This document shows positions 25,588 through 33,532 of a DNA stretch of 64,000 nt, in pieces (positions within the stretch are counted from its first letter, which is position 1; each line of letters opens with the position of its first letter). The position numbers and the translations under genes are program-made. Origin of the DNA: Rhodococcus sp. SMB37 (GTDB lineage Bacteria > Actinomycetota > Actinomycetes > Mycobacteriales > Mycobacteriaceae); assembly GCF_004345605.1 (NCBI RefSeq), contig NZ_SLVY01000016.1:117090-181089 (forward strand). Direction: 5' to 3'. Under the pieces are notes generated by a model, which did no database searches, was not told where the DNA came from, and saw only the letters and a program-made list of their open reading frames with translations.

Positions 25588-26577
25588 TCAGGCGGGGACC
25601 AGCCCGCTGACCTGTGCCACCAGTTCGAGCGACCGCAGCCACGCCTCGCGACCCGGCGCCGACGACACGACGATCAGCTCGTCCGCCTGCGCACGTTCGG
25701 TGAACGCGTCCAGATAGGTGCGCACCTCGTCGGCGGTGCCGACGGCGGTGTAACGCAGCATCGTGAGTACCTGCATTCCGGCGGGGGAGTCGAGGAGCAT
25801 GTCGATCTCTTCGTCGGTGAACGTCCTGCCGCGCCCGACCATCTGCACGACACGCTGACGCTTGGTCTTCTCGAACAGGTCGGCGGCCTCGGCGGTGGTA
25901 TCCGCCGCGATCACACCGACGCCGGCGATGACGTGCGGCTCGGGGTGTTGTTCCGACGGCTGGTACTCGTTCCGGTACAGCTGCACTGCTTCTTCGAGTG
26001 CCTGCGGCGCGAAGTGCGAGGCGAACGCGTACGGCAACCCGAGGAGCGCGGCGAGCTTCGCGCCGAACAGGGACGATCCGAGAATGTAGAGCGGCACGTC
26101 CGTGCCCTTACCGGGGACCGCGTCGACGCCGGGGATGCGGGAATCACCACGCAGATACGCCTGGAGCTCCAGCACGTCCTGCGGGAAGCTGTCGGCCGAC
26201 GACGGGTCGCGGCGTAGGGCCCGCATGGTCTTCTGGTCGCTGCCGGGTGCGCGACCGACACCGAGATCGATTCGACCCGGGTGCAGTGTCGCCAGGGTGC
26301 CGAACTGTTCGGCGATGGTGAGCGGTGAATGGTTGGGGAGCATGATGCCGCCTGCGCCGAGACGGATCGTCGAGGTGTGCGCGGCGACGTGCGCGATCAG
26401 CACACTGGTCGCCGACGACGCGATGGTCGGCATGTTGTGGTGCTCGGCGTACCAGATCCGCCGGTAGCCCCACTTCTCCGCGAGCTTCGCCATCTTCACG
26501 CTCGCCTCGAAACTGTCGCGTGCAGTTTCGCCCTTGCCGATGTGTGCCAGATCGAGAATGGAGAGGGGAACCGTCAC
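25588..26577 (-). CDS. LLM-class flavin-dependent monooxygenase (luciferase-like)
   Basis: GTG at 26577 follows AAGGA and starts at [14 protein letters not shown], the usual opening of this group; longer upstream frames look non-coding. The 329 residues form a bacterial-luciferase-like barrel with [17 protein letters not shown], the [13 protein letters not shown] segment and ALHPGRID-type [13 protein letters not shown]. Enzymes of this type use reduced FMN from a separate reductase to oxygenate organic substrates. A matching flavin reductase is the gene just upstream on the same strand, 90 bases away, making a likely two-component system. The substrate is unknown; the steroid neighbourhood is suggestive only. 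Confidence 0.85.
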   Translation of the reverse strand: MTVPLSILDLAHIGKGETARDSFEASVKMAKLAEKWGYRRIWYAEHHNMPTIASSATSVLIAHVAAHTSTIRLGAGGIMLPNHSPLTIAEQFGTLATLHPGRIDLGVGRAPGSDQKTMRALRRDPSSADSFPQDVLELQAYLRGDSRIPGVDAVPGKGTDVPLYILGSSLFGAKLAALLGLPYAFASHFAPQALEEAVQLYRNEYQPSEQHPEPHVIAGVGVIAADTTAEAADLFEKTKRQRVVQMVGRGRTFTDEEIDMLLDSPAGMQVLTMLRYTAVGTADEVRTYLDAFTERAQADELIVVSSAPGREAWLRSLELVAQVSGLVPA

Positions 26578-26667
26578 CGAGAGATCCTTCGAGTCGGGGC
26601 CCGGCACCGGCCGCCGGGCACACCTTCGGTGCAACCCGTTCCCGGCGACCGCTATTCCGCCTCGAGG

Positions 26668-27162
26668 TCACATGTTCTCGAACGTGCCGTAACTGCCGCG
26701 GTAGAACAACAGCGGGCTGTTCGGATCCAGGGTGGTCAATCCGGTGACGCGGGCAACGACGATGGTGTGGTCGCCGGCGTCGTGCTCGGCCTCGATGGTC
26801 GCTTCCACGCGTGCGAGTGCGCCGTCGATGGCAGGCGCACCGTTGTCGCCGGGTGACCAGCGCACACCGCGGAACTTGTTTCCGCCGCTCGTTGCGAACG
26901 CCCCGCACAGCGTGCGCTGGCTCTCGGCGAGCACATTGATCGCGAGCGTGCCCACCTCACGGATCTTGGGCCAGGTCGTCGACGTGCGAGCAGGGCAGAA
27001 CGACACCAGCGGCGGCTCCAGCGACACCGACGTGAAGGACTGGCATGCGAAGCCCAGCGGCTCGTCACCGTCGAGTGCGGTGATCACGGTGACTCCCGTG
27101 CAGAAGTTGCCCATCACATCGCGCATCGTGCGTGGATCCAGCACTGCATGTTCCGCGGTCAT
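26668..27162 (-). CDS. HsaB-like flavin reductase
   Basis: The ATG at 27162 lies behind CGGAG. The 164-residue product is a short-chain FMN/FAD reductase with DPRTMRDVMGNFCTGVTVIT, GFACQSFTSVSLEPPL and the C-terminal LLFYRGSYG. These blocks closely resemble HsaB, the reductase that supplies reduced flavin to HsaA, the 3-HSA hydroxylase of steroid degradation. HsaA, HsaC and HsaD are not in the window, so the more likely partner is the monooxygenase downstream. It is divergent from the ketosteroid isomerase operon, and the 165-bp gap may carry shared control. Confidence 0.82.
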   Translation of the reverse strand: MTAEHAVLDPRTMRDVMGNFCTGVTVITALDGDEPLGFACQSFTSVSLEPPLVSFCPARTSTTWPKIREVGTLAINVLAESQRTLCGAFATSGGNKFRGVRWSPGDNGAPAIDGALARVEATIEAEHDAGDHTIVVARVTGLTTLDPNSPLLFYRGSYGTFENM

Positions 27163-27211
27163 ACTCAGCTCCGTTTCCGAGATCGTCGTTCCTCCAGTGT
27201 CCGGTACTCGA

Positions 27212-27225
27212 TCCACAACCGTGGA
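27212..27225. promoter_or_regulatory. Dyad between divergent reductase and isomerase genes
   Basis: TCCAC-N4-GTGGA lies in the 165-bp divergent promoter region. A degenerate KstR-like 14-mer is at 27245-27258 (AAC kept, GTT replaced by GGT). Neither is strong. Confidence 0.3.
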
Positions 27226-27327
27226 CAGGGCTCCCGATCAGTGGTCGAACACGGTGCGAAACACCGGTCTCTCGCTCAACGGGAAACTGTATCCGTGCGG
27301 GGATCGGACCGTCGTAGCGTCGCGCGC

Positions 27328-27717
27328 ATGTCCACAACCGAGAGCATCCCCTCAGCCGATACCGTCCGCGCCACCGTCACCGCGTACATGGCCGCATTGG
27401 AGTCGGGTTCGTCGACGACCATTGCCGCGCTGTATGCCGACGATGCGACCCTCGAGGACCCGGTCGGCAGCGAGCCGAAGGTCGGCCGTGAGGCGATCAC
27501 GACGTTCTACAGCGCACTCGACGGTACTTCGCAGAAGACGGAACTGCTCGCGGTGAAGATCAGCGGGGCGAACGCCGCATTCCATTTCCGCGTCACCACC
27601 CCGGTGGGCGGCACCACCTACGAGGTCGAGCCGATCGATGTGATGACCTTCGACGGCGAAGGCCGCATCACCTCGATGCGCGCGTTCTGGTCGCCCGCCG
27701 ATATGCGTCAGCTCTGA
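27328..27717 (+). CDS. Steroid delta5-delta4 isomerase (ketosteroid isomerase)
   Basis: ATG at 27328; 129 residues. It matches the classical Comamonas ketosteroid isomerase block for block: Tyr in VTAYMAALESG, the general base Asp in LYADDATLEDPVGSEP, and the oxyanion-hole Asp in VEPIDVMTFDGEGRI. These three catalytic positions (Tyr14, Asp38, Asp99 in the model enzyme, recalled from memory) are all kept. The enzyme moves the C5-C6 double bond of 3-ketosteroids to C4-C5, just before delta1-dehydrogenation. Its stop overlaps the next start by one base (TGATG). Confidence 0.88.
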   Translation: MSTTESIPSADTVRATVTAYMAALESGSSTTIAALYADDATLEDPVGSEPKVGREAITTFYSALDGTSQKTELLAVKISGANAAFHFRVTTPVGGTTYEVEPIDVMTFDGEGRITSMRAFWSPADMRQL

Positions 27718-28232
27718 TGTCGGGCACCGAACTGACGCTCACGCCGGCCGAGCAGGCACTGGCCATCGAGGAGATCAAGCGATTGTTCGCGGCTCGGCTC
27801 CGGGTGATGGACACCAAGCAGTGGGAGCTCTACCCGACGCTGCACACCGAAGACGTCGTCAGTGAGACATTCCGGCTCGAGGGCGGCGACCACAGCCACC
27901 TGCCGCCGGCGGAGCGTCCCGGTGCGGTCGTGGGCAGCGAGCCGCTGAAGAACATGATCCGGGAATTCCTCGACGGCGCGGTCACCGTCACCTCGGCCCA
28001 TCACGGGCACAACCCGGAGATCACCCTCACCTCCGACACCACCGCCACTGGCATCTGGGCGATGGAGGACGTGCTGTGGTGGACCAACGGTGATGTGGAG
28101 GAACACCTGCACGGCTGGGGGCACTATCACGAACAATACCGACGTGTCGACGGGAAATGGCTGATCAGCTACCGCAACCTCACGAGACTGCGGGTCGATC
28201 ACACGCCGGAGTTCTACAACTATCGCGGCTAG
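27717..28232 (+). CDS. SnoaL-like protein resembling bile-acid 7-alpha-dehydratase BaiE
   Basis: ATG at 27717 overlaps the isomerase stop. The 171-residue NTF2-fold protein shares with BaiE (recalled from memory) the blocks HHGHNPEITLTSDTTATG and GIWAMEDVLWW, where the His and Asp match BaiE His83 and Asp106. It also keeps the Asp of RVMD (Asp35) and an Arg near the end (NLTRLR). The BaiE Tyr30 position appears to be Arg here. BaiE eliminates the 7-alpha-hydroxyl of 3-oxo-delta4 bile acids. Lying between a ketosteroid isomerase and a KstD, a steroid dehydratase or hydratase role is plausible; the missing Tyr could mean altered chemistry. Confidence 0.65.
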   Translation: MSGTELTLTPAEQALAIEEIKRLFAARLRVMDTKQWELYPTLHTEDVVSETFRLEGGDHSHLPPAERPGAVVGSEPLKNMIREFLDGAVTVTSAHHGHNPEITLTSDTTATGIWAMEDVLWWTNGDVEEHLHGWGHYHEQYRRVDGKWLISYRNLTRLRVDHTPEFYNYRG

Positions 28233-28333
28233 CGGCGGCGAGTACGAATCCCGTTGGGCGGGACGGAGCGCATCCGAGTTTTCGGCAGCGACCTACCGTC
28301 CCGGTGACACCGAAAATTGAAGGAGAATCCTCG

Positions 28334-30043
28334 ATGGCGAAACGCGCAGTACCGCCCCTGACTCCCGCCCACGACACCACCGTGGACCTGCTCGTGATCG
28401 GCTCGGGTACGGGCATGGCTGCGGCGTTGAGCGCGAAGGAACTCGGTCTGTCCTCGCTCATCATCGAGAAGACGAAATACGTGGGCGGCTCCACGGCCCG
28501 GTCGGGTGGTGCGTTCTGGATGCCGGCCAACCCGGTCCTGAAGCAGGCACGGACCGGCGATACGGAAGAGCGCGGCCGCACCTATGTGCGCGCGGTGGTC
28601 GACGGCACCGCACCGGTCGAGCGCGGCGACGCTTTCGTCGACAACGGTGCCGAGACCGTGGCGATGCTGCAGCGCACCACGCCGATGAAATTCTTCTGGG
28701 CGGAGGGCTACTCCGACTACCACCCCGAGAAGCCGGGCGGTGCCGCCGTCGGTCGTACGTGTGAGTGCCGTCCGTTCAATCTCTCCCAGCTCGGTGAGGA
28801 GCGGGGCCGGCTGCGTCCCGGCCTGATGGACGCCGGTCTGCCGATGCCCACCACGGGTGCCGACTACAAGTGGATGAACCTGATGGTGCGTACTCCCGTC
28901 AAGGGTTTCTCACGGATCTTCCGTCGCCTCGCGCAGGGTGTCGCGGGTCTCGCGATCAAGCGGGAGTACGTCGCGGGTGGTCAGGCGATCGCGGCGGGCC
29001 TGTTCGCGGGTGTGCTGAACGCGAAGATCCCGGTGTGGACCGAGACGTCGCTCGTGCGGCTCCTCGAGGATGGCGGCCGTGTCACCGGTGCGGTGCTCGA
29101 GCAGAACGGCCGCGAGGTGACGGTGACCGCGCGTCGCGGCGTCGTGCTTGCGGCCGGCGGGTTCGACCACGACATGGCATGGCGTCACAAGTTCCAGTCG
29201 GAGTCGCTCGCCGAGGGTGAGAGCCTCGGCGCCGAAGGCAACACCGGTGATGCGATCAAGATTGCGCAGGAGATCGGTGCGGGCGTCGACCTGATGGATC
29301 AGGCCTGGTGGTTCCCCGCCGTCGCACCGACGAAGGCCGGACGGGCGCCCCTGGTGATGCTCGCCGAGCGGTCGCTGCCGGGTTCGTTCATCGTCGACCA
29401 GACCGGTCGCCGCTTCACGAACGAATCGTCGGACTACATGTCCTTCGGCCAGCTCGTTCTCGAGCGTGAGCGCACGGGTGATCCGGTCGAGTCCATGTGG
29501 ATCGTGTTCGACCAGAAGTACCGCAACAGTTACATGTTCGCGGCCGGACTGTTCCCGCGTCAGCCCATTCCGGGCTCCTGGTACAAGGCCGGTATCGCGC
29601 ATCAGGGTGCGTCGGCGACCGAGCTCGCGGAGTCGATGGGTGTGCCCGTCGACGCGTTCACCGAGCAGTTCCGCCGGTTCAACGATGACGCTGCAGCCGG
29701 TACGGACTCCGAGTTCTCCCGCGGCGGAAGCGCGTACGACCGGTACTACGGCGATCCGACGGTGGAGCCCAACCCGAACCTGCGGCCGCTCGATCAGGGC
29801 CCGTACTTCGCGGTGAAGATGACGCTCAGCGATCTCGGCACCTGCGGTGGTCTGCGCGCCGACGAGCGTGGCCGCGTGCTGCGTGAAGACGGCGATGTCA
29901 TCGACGGCCTGTACGCCGTCGGCAACACCGCCGCCAACGCGTTCGGCGACAAGTATCCGGGTGCGGGCGCCACGATCGGTCAAGGTCTCGTGTACGGCTA
30001 CATCGCCGCCCACGACGCCGCGAACTCGACCGTCTCGTCGTGA
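28334..30043 (+). CDS. FAD-dependent 3-ketosteroid delta1-dehydrogenase-like protein (KstD2/KstD3-type)
   Basis: ATG at 28334 follows AGGAGA by seven bases. The 569-residue flavoprotein opens with DLLVIGSGTGMAAALSA, has KTKYVGGSTARSGGAFW, the strand GVVLAAGGFDHD, and ends with the KstD-type catalytic block KYPGAGATIGQGLVYGYIA containing the conserved Tyr and Gly. The length suits the longer KstD2/KstD3 class. It lies 101 bases after the BaiE-like gene and overlaps the next gene by four bases. With the isomerase upstream it could turn delta5-derived 3-ketones into 1,4-dienes. An alternative is dehydrogenation at another ring position. Confidence 0.84.
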   Translation: MAKRAVPPLTPAHDTTVDLLVIGSGTGMAAALSAKELGLSSLIIEKTKYVGGSTARSGGAFWMPANPVLKQARTGDTEERGRTYVRAVVDGTAPVERGDAFVDNGAETVAMLQRTTPMKFFWAEGYSDYHPEKPGGAAVGRTCECRPFNLSQLGEERGRLRPGLMDAGLPMPTTGADYKWMNLMVRTPVKGFSRIFRRLAQGVAGLAIKREYVAGGQAIAAGLFAGVLNAKIPVWTETSLVRLLEDGGRVTGAVLEQNGREVTVTARRGVVLAAGGFDHDMAWRHKFQSESLAEGESLGAEGNTGDAIKIAQEIGAGVDLMDQAWWFPAVAPTKAGRAPLVMLAERSLPGSFIVDQTGRRFTNESSDYMSFGQLVLERERTGDPVESMWIVFDQKYRNSYMFAAGLFPRQPIPGSWYKAGIAHQGASATELAESMGVPVDAFTEQFRRFNDDAAAGTDSEFSRGGSAYDRYYGDPTVEPNPNLRPLDQGPYFAVKMTLSDLGTCGGLRADERGRVLREDGDVIDGLYAVGNTAANAFGDKYPGAGATIGQGLVYGYIAAHDAANSTVSS

Positions 30044-30456
30044 CAGTAACGAACATGGACCGGGTCGCCATCGCGGACAGCCTGTTCGCGCTGGCGACCT
30101 GTCTCGACGACAAGGACTGGGCGACGCTTGCCGCGTCGCTCACCGATGACACCCGTTCGTACGGGTGCGTCGGCGTCGCGGACACCGTTGCACGCGTTCG
30201 GTACTGCCTCGACGCGTGCGGTGCCACTCAGCACGTGATCGGTAACGTCCGGATCGACCAGGGCGAATCGGATGCGGTGGTGCGAAGCAGCTTCCGGGCG
30301 TTCCACACCGGGATCGGCGACCTCACCGGCGTCACCTACGAATGCATGGGCGACTACGACGACCGATGGCGCCGCACCTCCGACGGGTGGCGGCTTGCGG
30401 CGCGGACCGTCAGGATCCGCGCCGAACTGGGCGACCGCCGCGTCATCGGCATGTAG
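30040..30456 (+). CDS. SnoaL-like (NTF2-fold) protein
   Basis: GTG at 30040 overlaps the KstD-like stop (GTGA), so coupling is likely; an ATG at 30055 is the alternative. The 138-residue protein has the SnoaL_4 layout: LATCLDDKDWATLAASLTDD, a His in ATQHVIGNVRI, and a C-terminal YDDRWRRTSDGWRLAAR strand pair. Such proteins include dehydratases, isomerases and non-enzymes. As part of the isomerase/BaiE-like/KstD operon it probably acts on the same steroid intermediate. Confidence 0.75.
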   Translation: MTVTNMDRVAIADSLFALATCLDDKDWATLAASLTDDTRSYGCVGVADTVARVRYCLDACGATQHVIGNVRIDQGESDAVVRSSFRAFHTGIGDLTGVTYECMGDYDDRWRRTSDGWRLAARTVRIRAELGDRRVIGM

Positions 30457-30478
30457 ACCGCCGGCCTCGGGAAAGCGG

Positions 30479-31270
30479 TCAGTACGGGTCGAAACGGATG
30501 TTCTCGATCGGGGTGCCCGATTCGGTCAACCGTTGCACCGTCGTCTGCACCATCGCGCCCGGCCCGCACACGAGTACCTGGTGATCGCCGAACGCCCCGT
30601 AGGACGTGACGATCTCGTCGAGGCTGCCCTCGAGCAGGTCGTCGGGGTCGGCGCCGATGGCGCCGACCCGCGAGAGAATGCGCTGGTGCCACGGGTCGGG
30701 TACCGAAGGGTCTTCCACCGATTCGACGACGGGGACCACGGTGAGCCACGGCAATGCCTCGCCCAGCAACGCAAGCATGTCGGCCGCATACAGATCGCGC
30801 GGCGTGCGCGCACCGATGAACAGGAATGTGCGAGGAGGGCTCTCGCGGCGTGCGGCGTCGAGGACGAGCGCGCGCATCGGCGCGAGGCCGGTGCCGGCCG
30901 CGACCATGATGGCGATGCGTCCGGTGTCGTCGAGGTGGAGGTCGCCGCCGCGCGGTGAGGTGATGGTCCATACGTCGCCGGGCTGGGTGTCGGAGACGAT
31001 GGCGCCGCTGACCCAGCCGCCGGGGACGGTGCGCACGTGGAATTCGAGCTTGCCGTCCATCGACGGTGGCAGCGCGGGGGAGAGGCGCCGCGGCAGATTC
31101 GGGCGCTGGGGGACCGTCACGTCGACGTACTGACCCGCGCGGAACGGGACGATGCCCTCGGTGCATTCGAGGCGGATGACAGCGAGATCGTGGCGGAGCC
31201 GGTGGTGCTCGACGACGGTCGCCGACACGGCGATCTCTGTTTCGGACGCTGGCGACGTGGCCGACTGCAT
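30479..31270 (-). CDS. FAD/NAD(P)H oxidoreductase (ferredoxin-reductase-like, stand-alone)
   Basis: ATG at 31270 follows AGAGGA; the 263-residue product has an FAD-binding domain (FRAGQYVDVTVPQRP, RRLSPALPP in place of the usual RxYS) and an NAD domain (MVAAGTGLAPMRAL, HQVLVCGPGAMVQ). It lacks 2Fe-2S and globin domains. It is clearly paralogous to the C-terminal half of the type II flavohaemoglobin-like protein at 36428-37588 (shared GWVSG, EFHVR and ending DPY/DPL). The partner that receives electrons is unknown. The gene diverges from the acyl-CoA ligase across a KstR-type box, so a role in steroid oxidation is plausible. Confidence 0.82.
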   Translation of the reverse strand: MQSATSPASETEIAVSATVVEHHRLRHDLAVIRLECTEGIVPFRAGQYVDVTVPQRPNLPRRLSPALPPSMDGKLEFHVRTVPGGWVSGAIVSDTQPGDVWTITSPRGGDLHLDDTGRIAIMVAAGTGLAPMRALVLDAARRESPPRTFLFIGARTPRDLYAADMLALLGEALPWLTVVPVVESVEDPSVPDPWHQRILSRVGAIGADPDDLLEGSLDEIVTSYGAFGDHQVLVCGPGAMVQTTVQRLTESGTPIENIRFDPY

Positions 31271-31361
31271 GTAGGAATCCTCTTGGGTGGTGGGCGCGCG
31301 ATGGTGCTGAGGGCTCGGTGCTGCCATGAACTCTAGGCCAGAATTCGGACATGTCACAGAA

Positions 31362-31375
31362 TGGAACATGTTTCA
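31362..31375. promoter_or_regulatory. KstR-type box in the divergent promoter
   Basis: TGGAACATGTTTCA fits the published KstR consensus TnnAACnnGTTnnA at every fixed position. It lies about 92 bases upstream of the oxidoreductase start (31270) and about 104 upstream of the ligase start (31479), placing both genes under likely cholesterol-catabolite control. Confidence 0.8.
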
Positions 31376-31478
31376 GTTTTGGGGCTCGAGCGGTTATCGT
31401 GACGGTCAGCATGTGATGGTCGCCATAACGACCTGTCTCGGCCATCGCACCGCCGCCGCCACGATCGGAAGGATGCCG

Positions 31479-33050
31479 ATGACTGAGAACTCCGTAGAGT
31501 CCCGGGAGTACGCAGAGCTGCATCGCCCCGTCTACAACCCGGATCTGCTCATCACCGCACTCGACCGCAGCGCCGACCGCCCCGCACTGCACCTGGGCGA
31601 CGTCGTCCTCACAGGCGCCGAGATGCGCGCGGCCATCAGCCGCTACCAGCAGGCGCTCGCGTCGGTCGGGGTCGGGCAGGGCTCGTCGGTCGCGGTGCTG
31701 TCGAAGAATCGTCCCGAGGTCCTCATCAACATGGGCGCGACGATGATCGCCGGGTGCCGCAACAGCGCCCTCAACCCCATGGGGTCGCTCGACGACCACC
31801 TGTACATCACCGCCGATGCCGAGATCGAGACCCTGGTATTCGATCCCGTGCACTTCGAGGAGCGCGCCGCAGAACTGAAGGCGCAGGTGCCGACGCTGAA
31901 GAATCTGTTCTCGCTCGGTCCCTCGGAGATCGCCACCGACATTCTCGCCCTCGCCGACACCTTCGCCGAGCAGCGACTCGTCGCAGCGCATGTCGATGCC
32001 GAGGACACCTCGTCGATGGTCTACACCGGTGGCACCACTGGAAAGCCCAAGGGCGTGATGGGCTCGTTCCGCTCCGGTGTCGCACTTCCGCAGATCCAGA
32101 TGTCCGAGTGGCAGTGGCCGGACCAGCCCCGATTCCTGATCTGCACGCCTCTCTCCCACGCGGGCGCCGCATTCTTCATTCCCACGCTGCTGCGCGGCGG
32201 CTGCCTCTACGTGCTGCCCTACTTCGAACCGGGACTCGTCCTCGAAGCGATCGAGAAGCACCGCATCGACGCCACGATGCTCGTCCCGACGATGATCTAC
32301 ATGCTGCTCGACCACCCCGACTTCGACGCCCGCGACCTGTCGAGCCTGCAGACCCTCTTCTACGGCGCCTCCGCCATGTCGCCGGCACGGCTGCGCGAAG
32401 GCATCGAGCGTCTCGGTCAGGTCTTCTTCCAGTTCTACGGCCAGTCGGAATGCGGCATGAGCATCGCGGTGCTGCGCAAGGAAGAGCACCTCGCCGACGA
32501 CCCCGAACGCCTCGCCTCGTGCGGCCGCCCGGTGCCGTGGCTCGACGTGCGCCTGCTCGACGACGACCTGCGGGAGGTGCCCCAGGGTGAACTCGGCGAG
32601 ATCTGCGTGCGGGGACCGCTGGTGATGAAGGGCTACTGGAACAAGCCCGAGGAGACCGCCGAGGCGCTGCGCGGGGGATGGCTGCACACCGGCGATGTCG
32701 CCCGCGCCGACAAACACGGATTCCTCACCATCGTCGACCGCAAGAAGGACATGATCGTCACGGGCGGATTCAATGTGTTCCCCCGCGAGATCGAGGACGT
32801 CATCTCGGCGCATCCCGCGGTCGCAGCGGTCGCGGTCGTGGGTGTTCCCGATCAGAAGTGGGGCGAAGCCGTGAAGGCGTGCGTCGTGCTGCGCGACGGG
32901 CAGGACGTGCCGGCCGACGAACTCGTCGAGAAGGTGCGCGCGGCGAAGGGCTCCGTGCACGCACCGAAGTCGGTGGACTTCCTCGAATCGCTGCCGCTGA
33001 CGCCGCTGGGCAAGCTCGACAAGAAGACGCTGCGCGCGTCGTACCGATAG
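31479..33050 (+). CDS. AMP-forming acyl-CoA ligase (FadD family, steroid side-chain/ring type)
   Basis: I took the ATG at 31479, eight bases after GGAAGG; an in-frame ATG six bases earlier is possible. The 523 residues contain the AMP-binding loop SSMVYTGGTTGKPKG, the YGQSE motif, WLHTGDVARAD and the late Lys in PLTPLGKLDKK. Ligases of this class attach CoA to acids through an acyl-adenylate. The KstR-type box upstream and the steroid neighbours point to a steroid-derived acid, comparable to FadD3, FadD17 or FadD19, but sequence alone does not fix the substrate. Confidence 0.85.
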   Translation: MTENSVESREYAELHRPVYNPDLLITALDRSADRPALHLGDVVLTGAEMRAAISRYQQALASVGVGQGSSVAVLSKNRPEVLINMGATMIAGCRNSALNPMGSLDDHLYITADAEIETLVFDPVHFEERAAELKAQVPTLKNLFSLGPSEIATDILALADTFAEQRLVAAHVDAEDTSSMVYTGGTTGKPKGVMGSFRSGVALPQIQMSEWQWPDQPRFLICTPLSHAGAAFFIPTLLRGGCLYVLPYFEPGLVLEAIEKHRIDATMLVPTMIYMLLDHPDFDARDLSSLQTLFYGASAMSPARLREGIERLGQVFFQFYGQSECGMSIAVLRKEEHLADDPERLASCGRPVPWLDVRLLDDDLREVPQGELGEICVRGPLVMKGYWNKPEETAEALRGGWLHTGDVARADKHGFLTIVDRKKDMIVTGGFNVFPREIEDVISAHPAVAAVAVVGVPDQKWGEAVKACVVLRDGQDVPADELVEKVRAAKGSVHAPKSVDFLESLPLTPLGKLDKKTLRASYR

Positions 33051-33238
33051 TTCACGCACGAAGGTTGTGCGAGGAAACGCCTTTCCCCGGTCCGTGTGGT
33101 GACATCGGTCACGTGGCAAGCGAAGTCCGTCGACCCGAGTGACGATTATTGCCGGTGGTCGGGGGATTTCGAATCACCCTGAATCACCGCTGTGTATCGA
33201 CCAGCGGCGCACGGCATCAACCATCAGAGGGGGAATGA
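33051..33238. other. Intergenic region, no supported gene
   Basis: It lies between the acyl-CoA ligase and the small peptide frame. I see no terminator, and only short antisense shadows. It may hold the promoter of the peptide. Confidence 0.4.
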
Positions 33239-33319
33239 ATGGGTTCCATCGCATCGCTGCTCACCGACGTGCTCGTGGGTGTCGTCCTGGAGCTGATCTC
33301 GTCGGGATCCGCTGAGTAG
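33239..33319 (+). CDS. Possible 26-residue amphipathic peptide
   Basis: ATG at 33239 is preceded by GAGGGGGA at a good distance. The frame encodes MGSIASLLTDVLVGVVLELI followed by SSGSAE and a TAG: a hydrophobic helix with Asp and Glu on one face. A near-perfect inverted repeat at 33416-33456 could terminate its transcript. Together with the 24-residue frame at 12512-12586 it may represent a class of tiny amphipathic peptides. Homology between them is only suggestive. Confidence 0.4.
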   Translation: MGSIASLLTDVLVGVVLELISSGSAE

Positions 33320-33415
33320 GTCCTGCGCGGGATTGTTCGATCGGGATCTGGTCGGCGGCGTGATGGGTGCCGCCGACGTCGACAGACTGGTGGACACACG
33401 CCGGAGATCCCGGAC

Positions 33416-33456
33416 GGTTCTCGGTGGCCACGCCGCACAGCCGGCCGCCGAGAACC
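33416..33456 (+). terminator. Hairpin upstream of the flavohaemoglobin gene
   Basis: 14-bp arms (33416-33429 and 33443-33456) with one mismatch and a 13-base loop lie about 100 bases past the small peptide frame. The hairpin could terminate that transcript. Confidence 0.5.
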
Positions 33457-33532
33457 ATCCTGCATGCTCGTTTCTGCTGGTAAAACGCCCGAAGTCGGGT
33501 CGTCGTGGGGGCGGCAGGCCTACCGTTGGATC

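Noticed and set aside
27245..27258. A KstR box between the HsaB-like gene and the isomerase
   Set aside because: GTT is replaced by GGT and the last A by G; listed only as a weak lead.
30354..33119. A 921-codon minus-strand frame opposite the acyl-CoA ligase
   Set aside because: Arg/His-rich shadow of the ligase and of the real reductase gene in another frame; no domain, signal or ribosome site.
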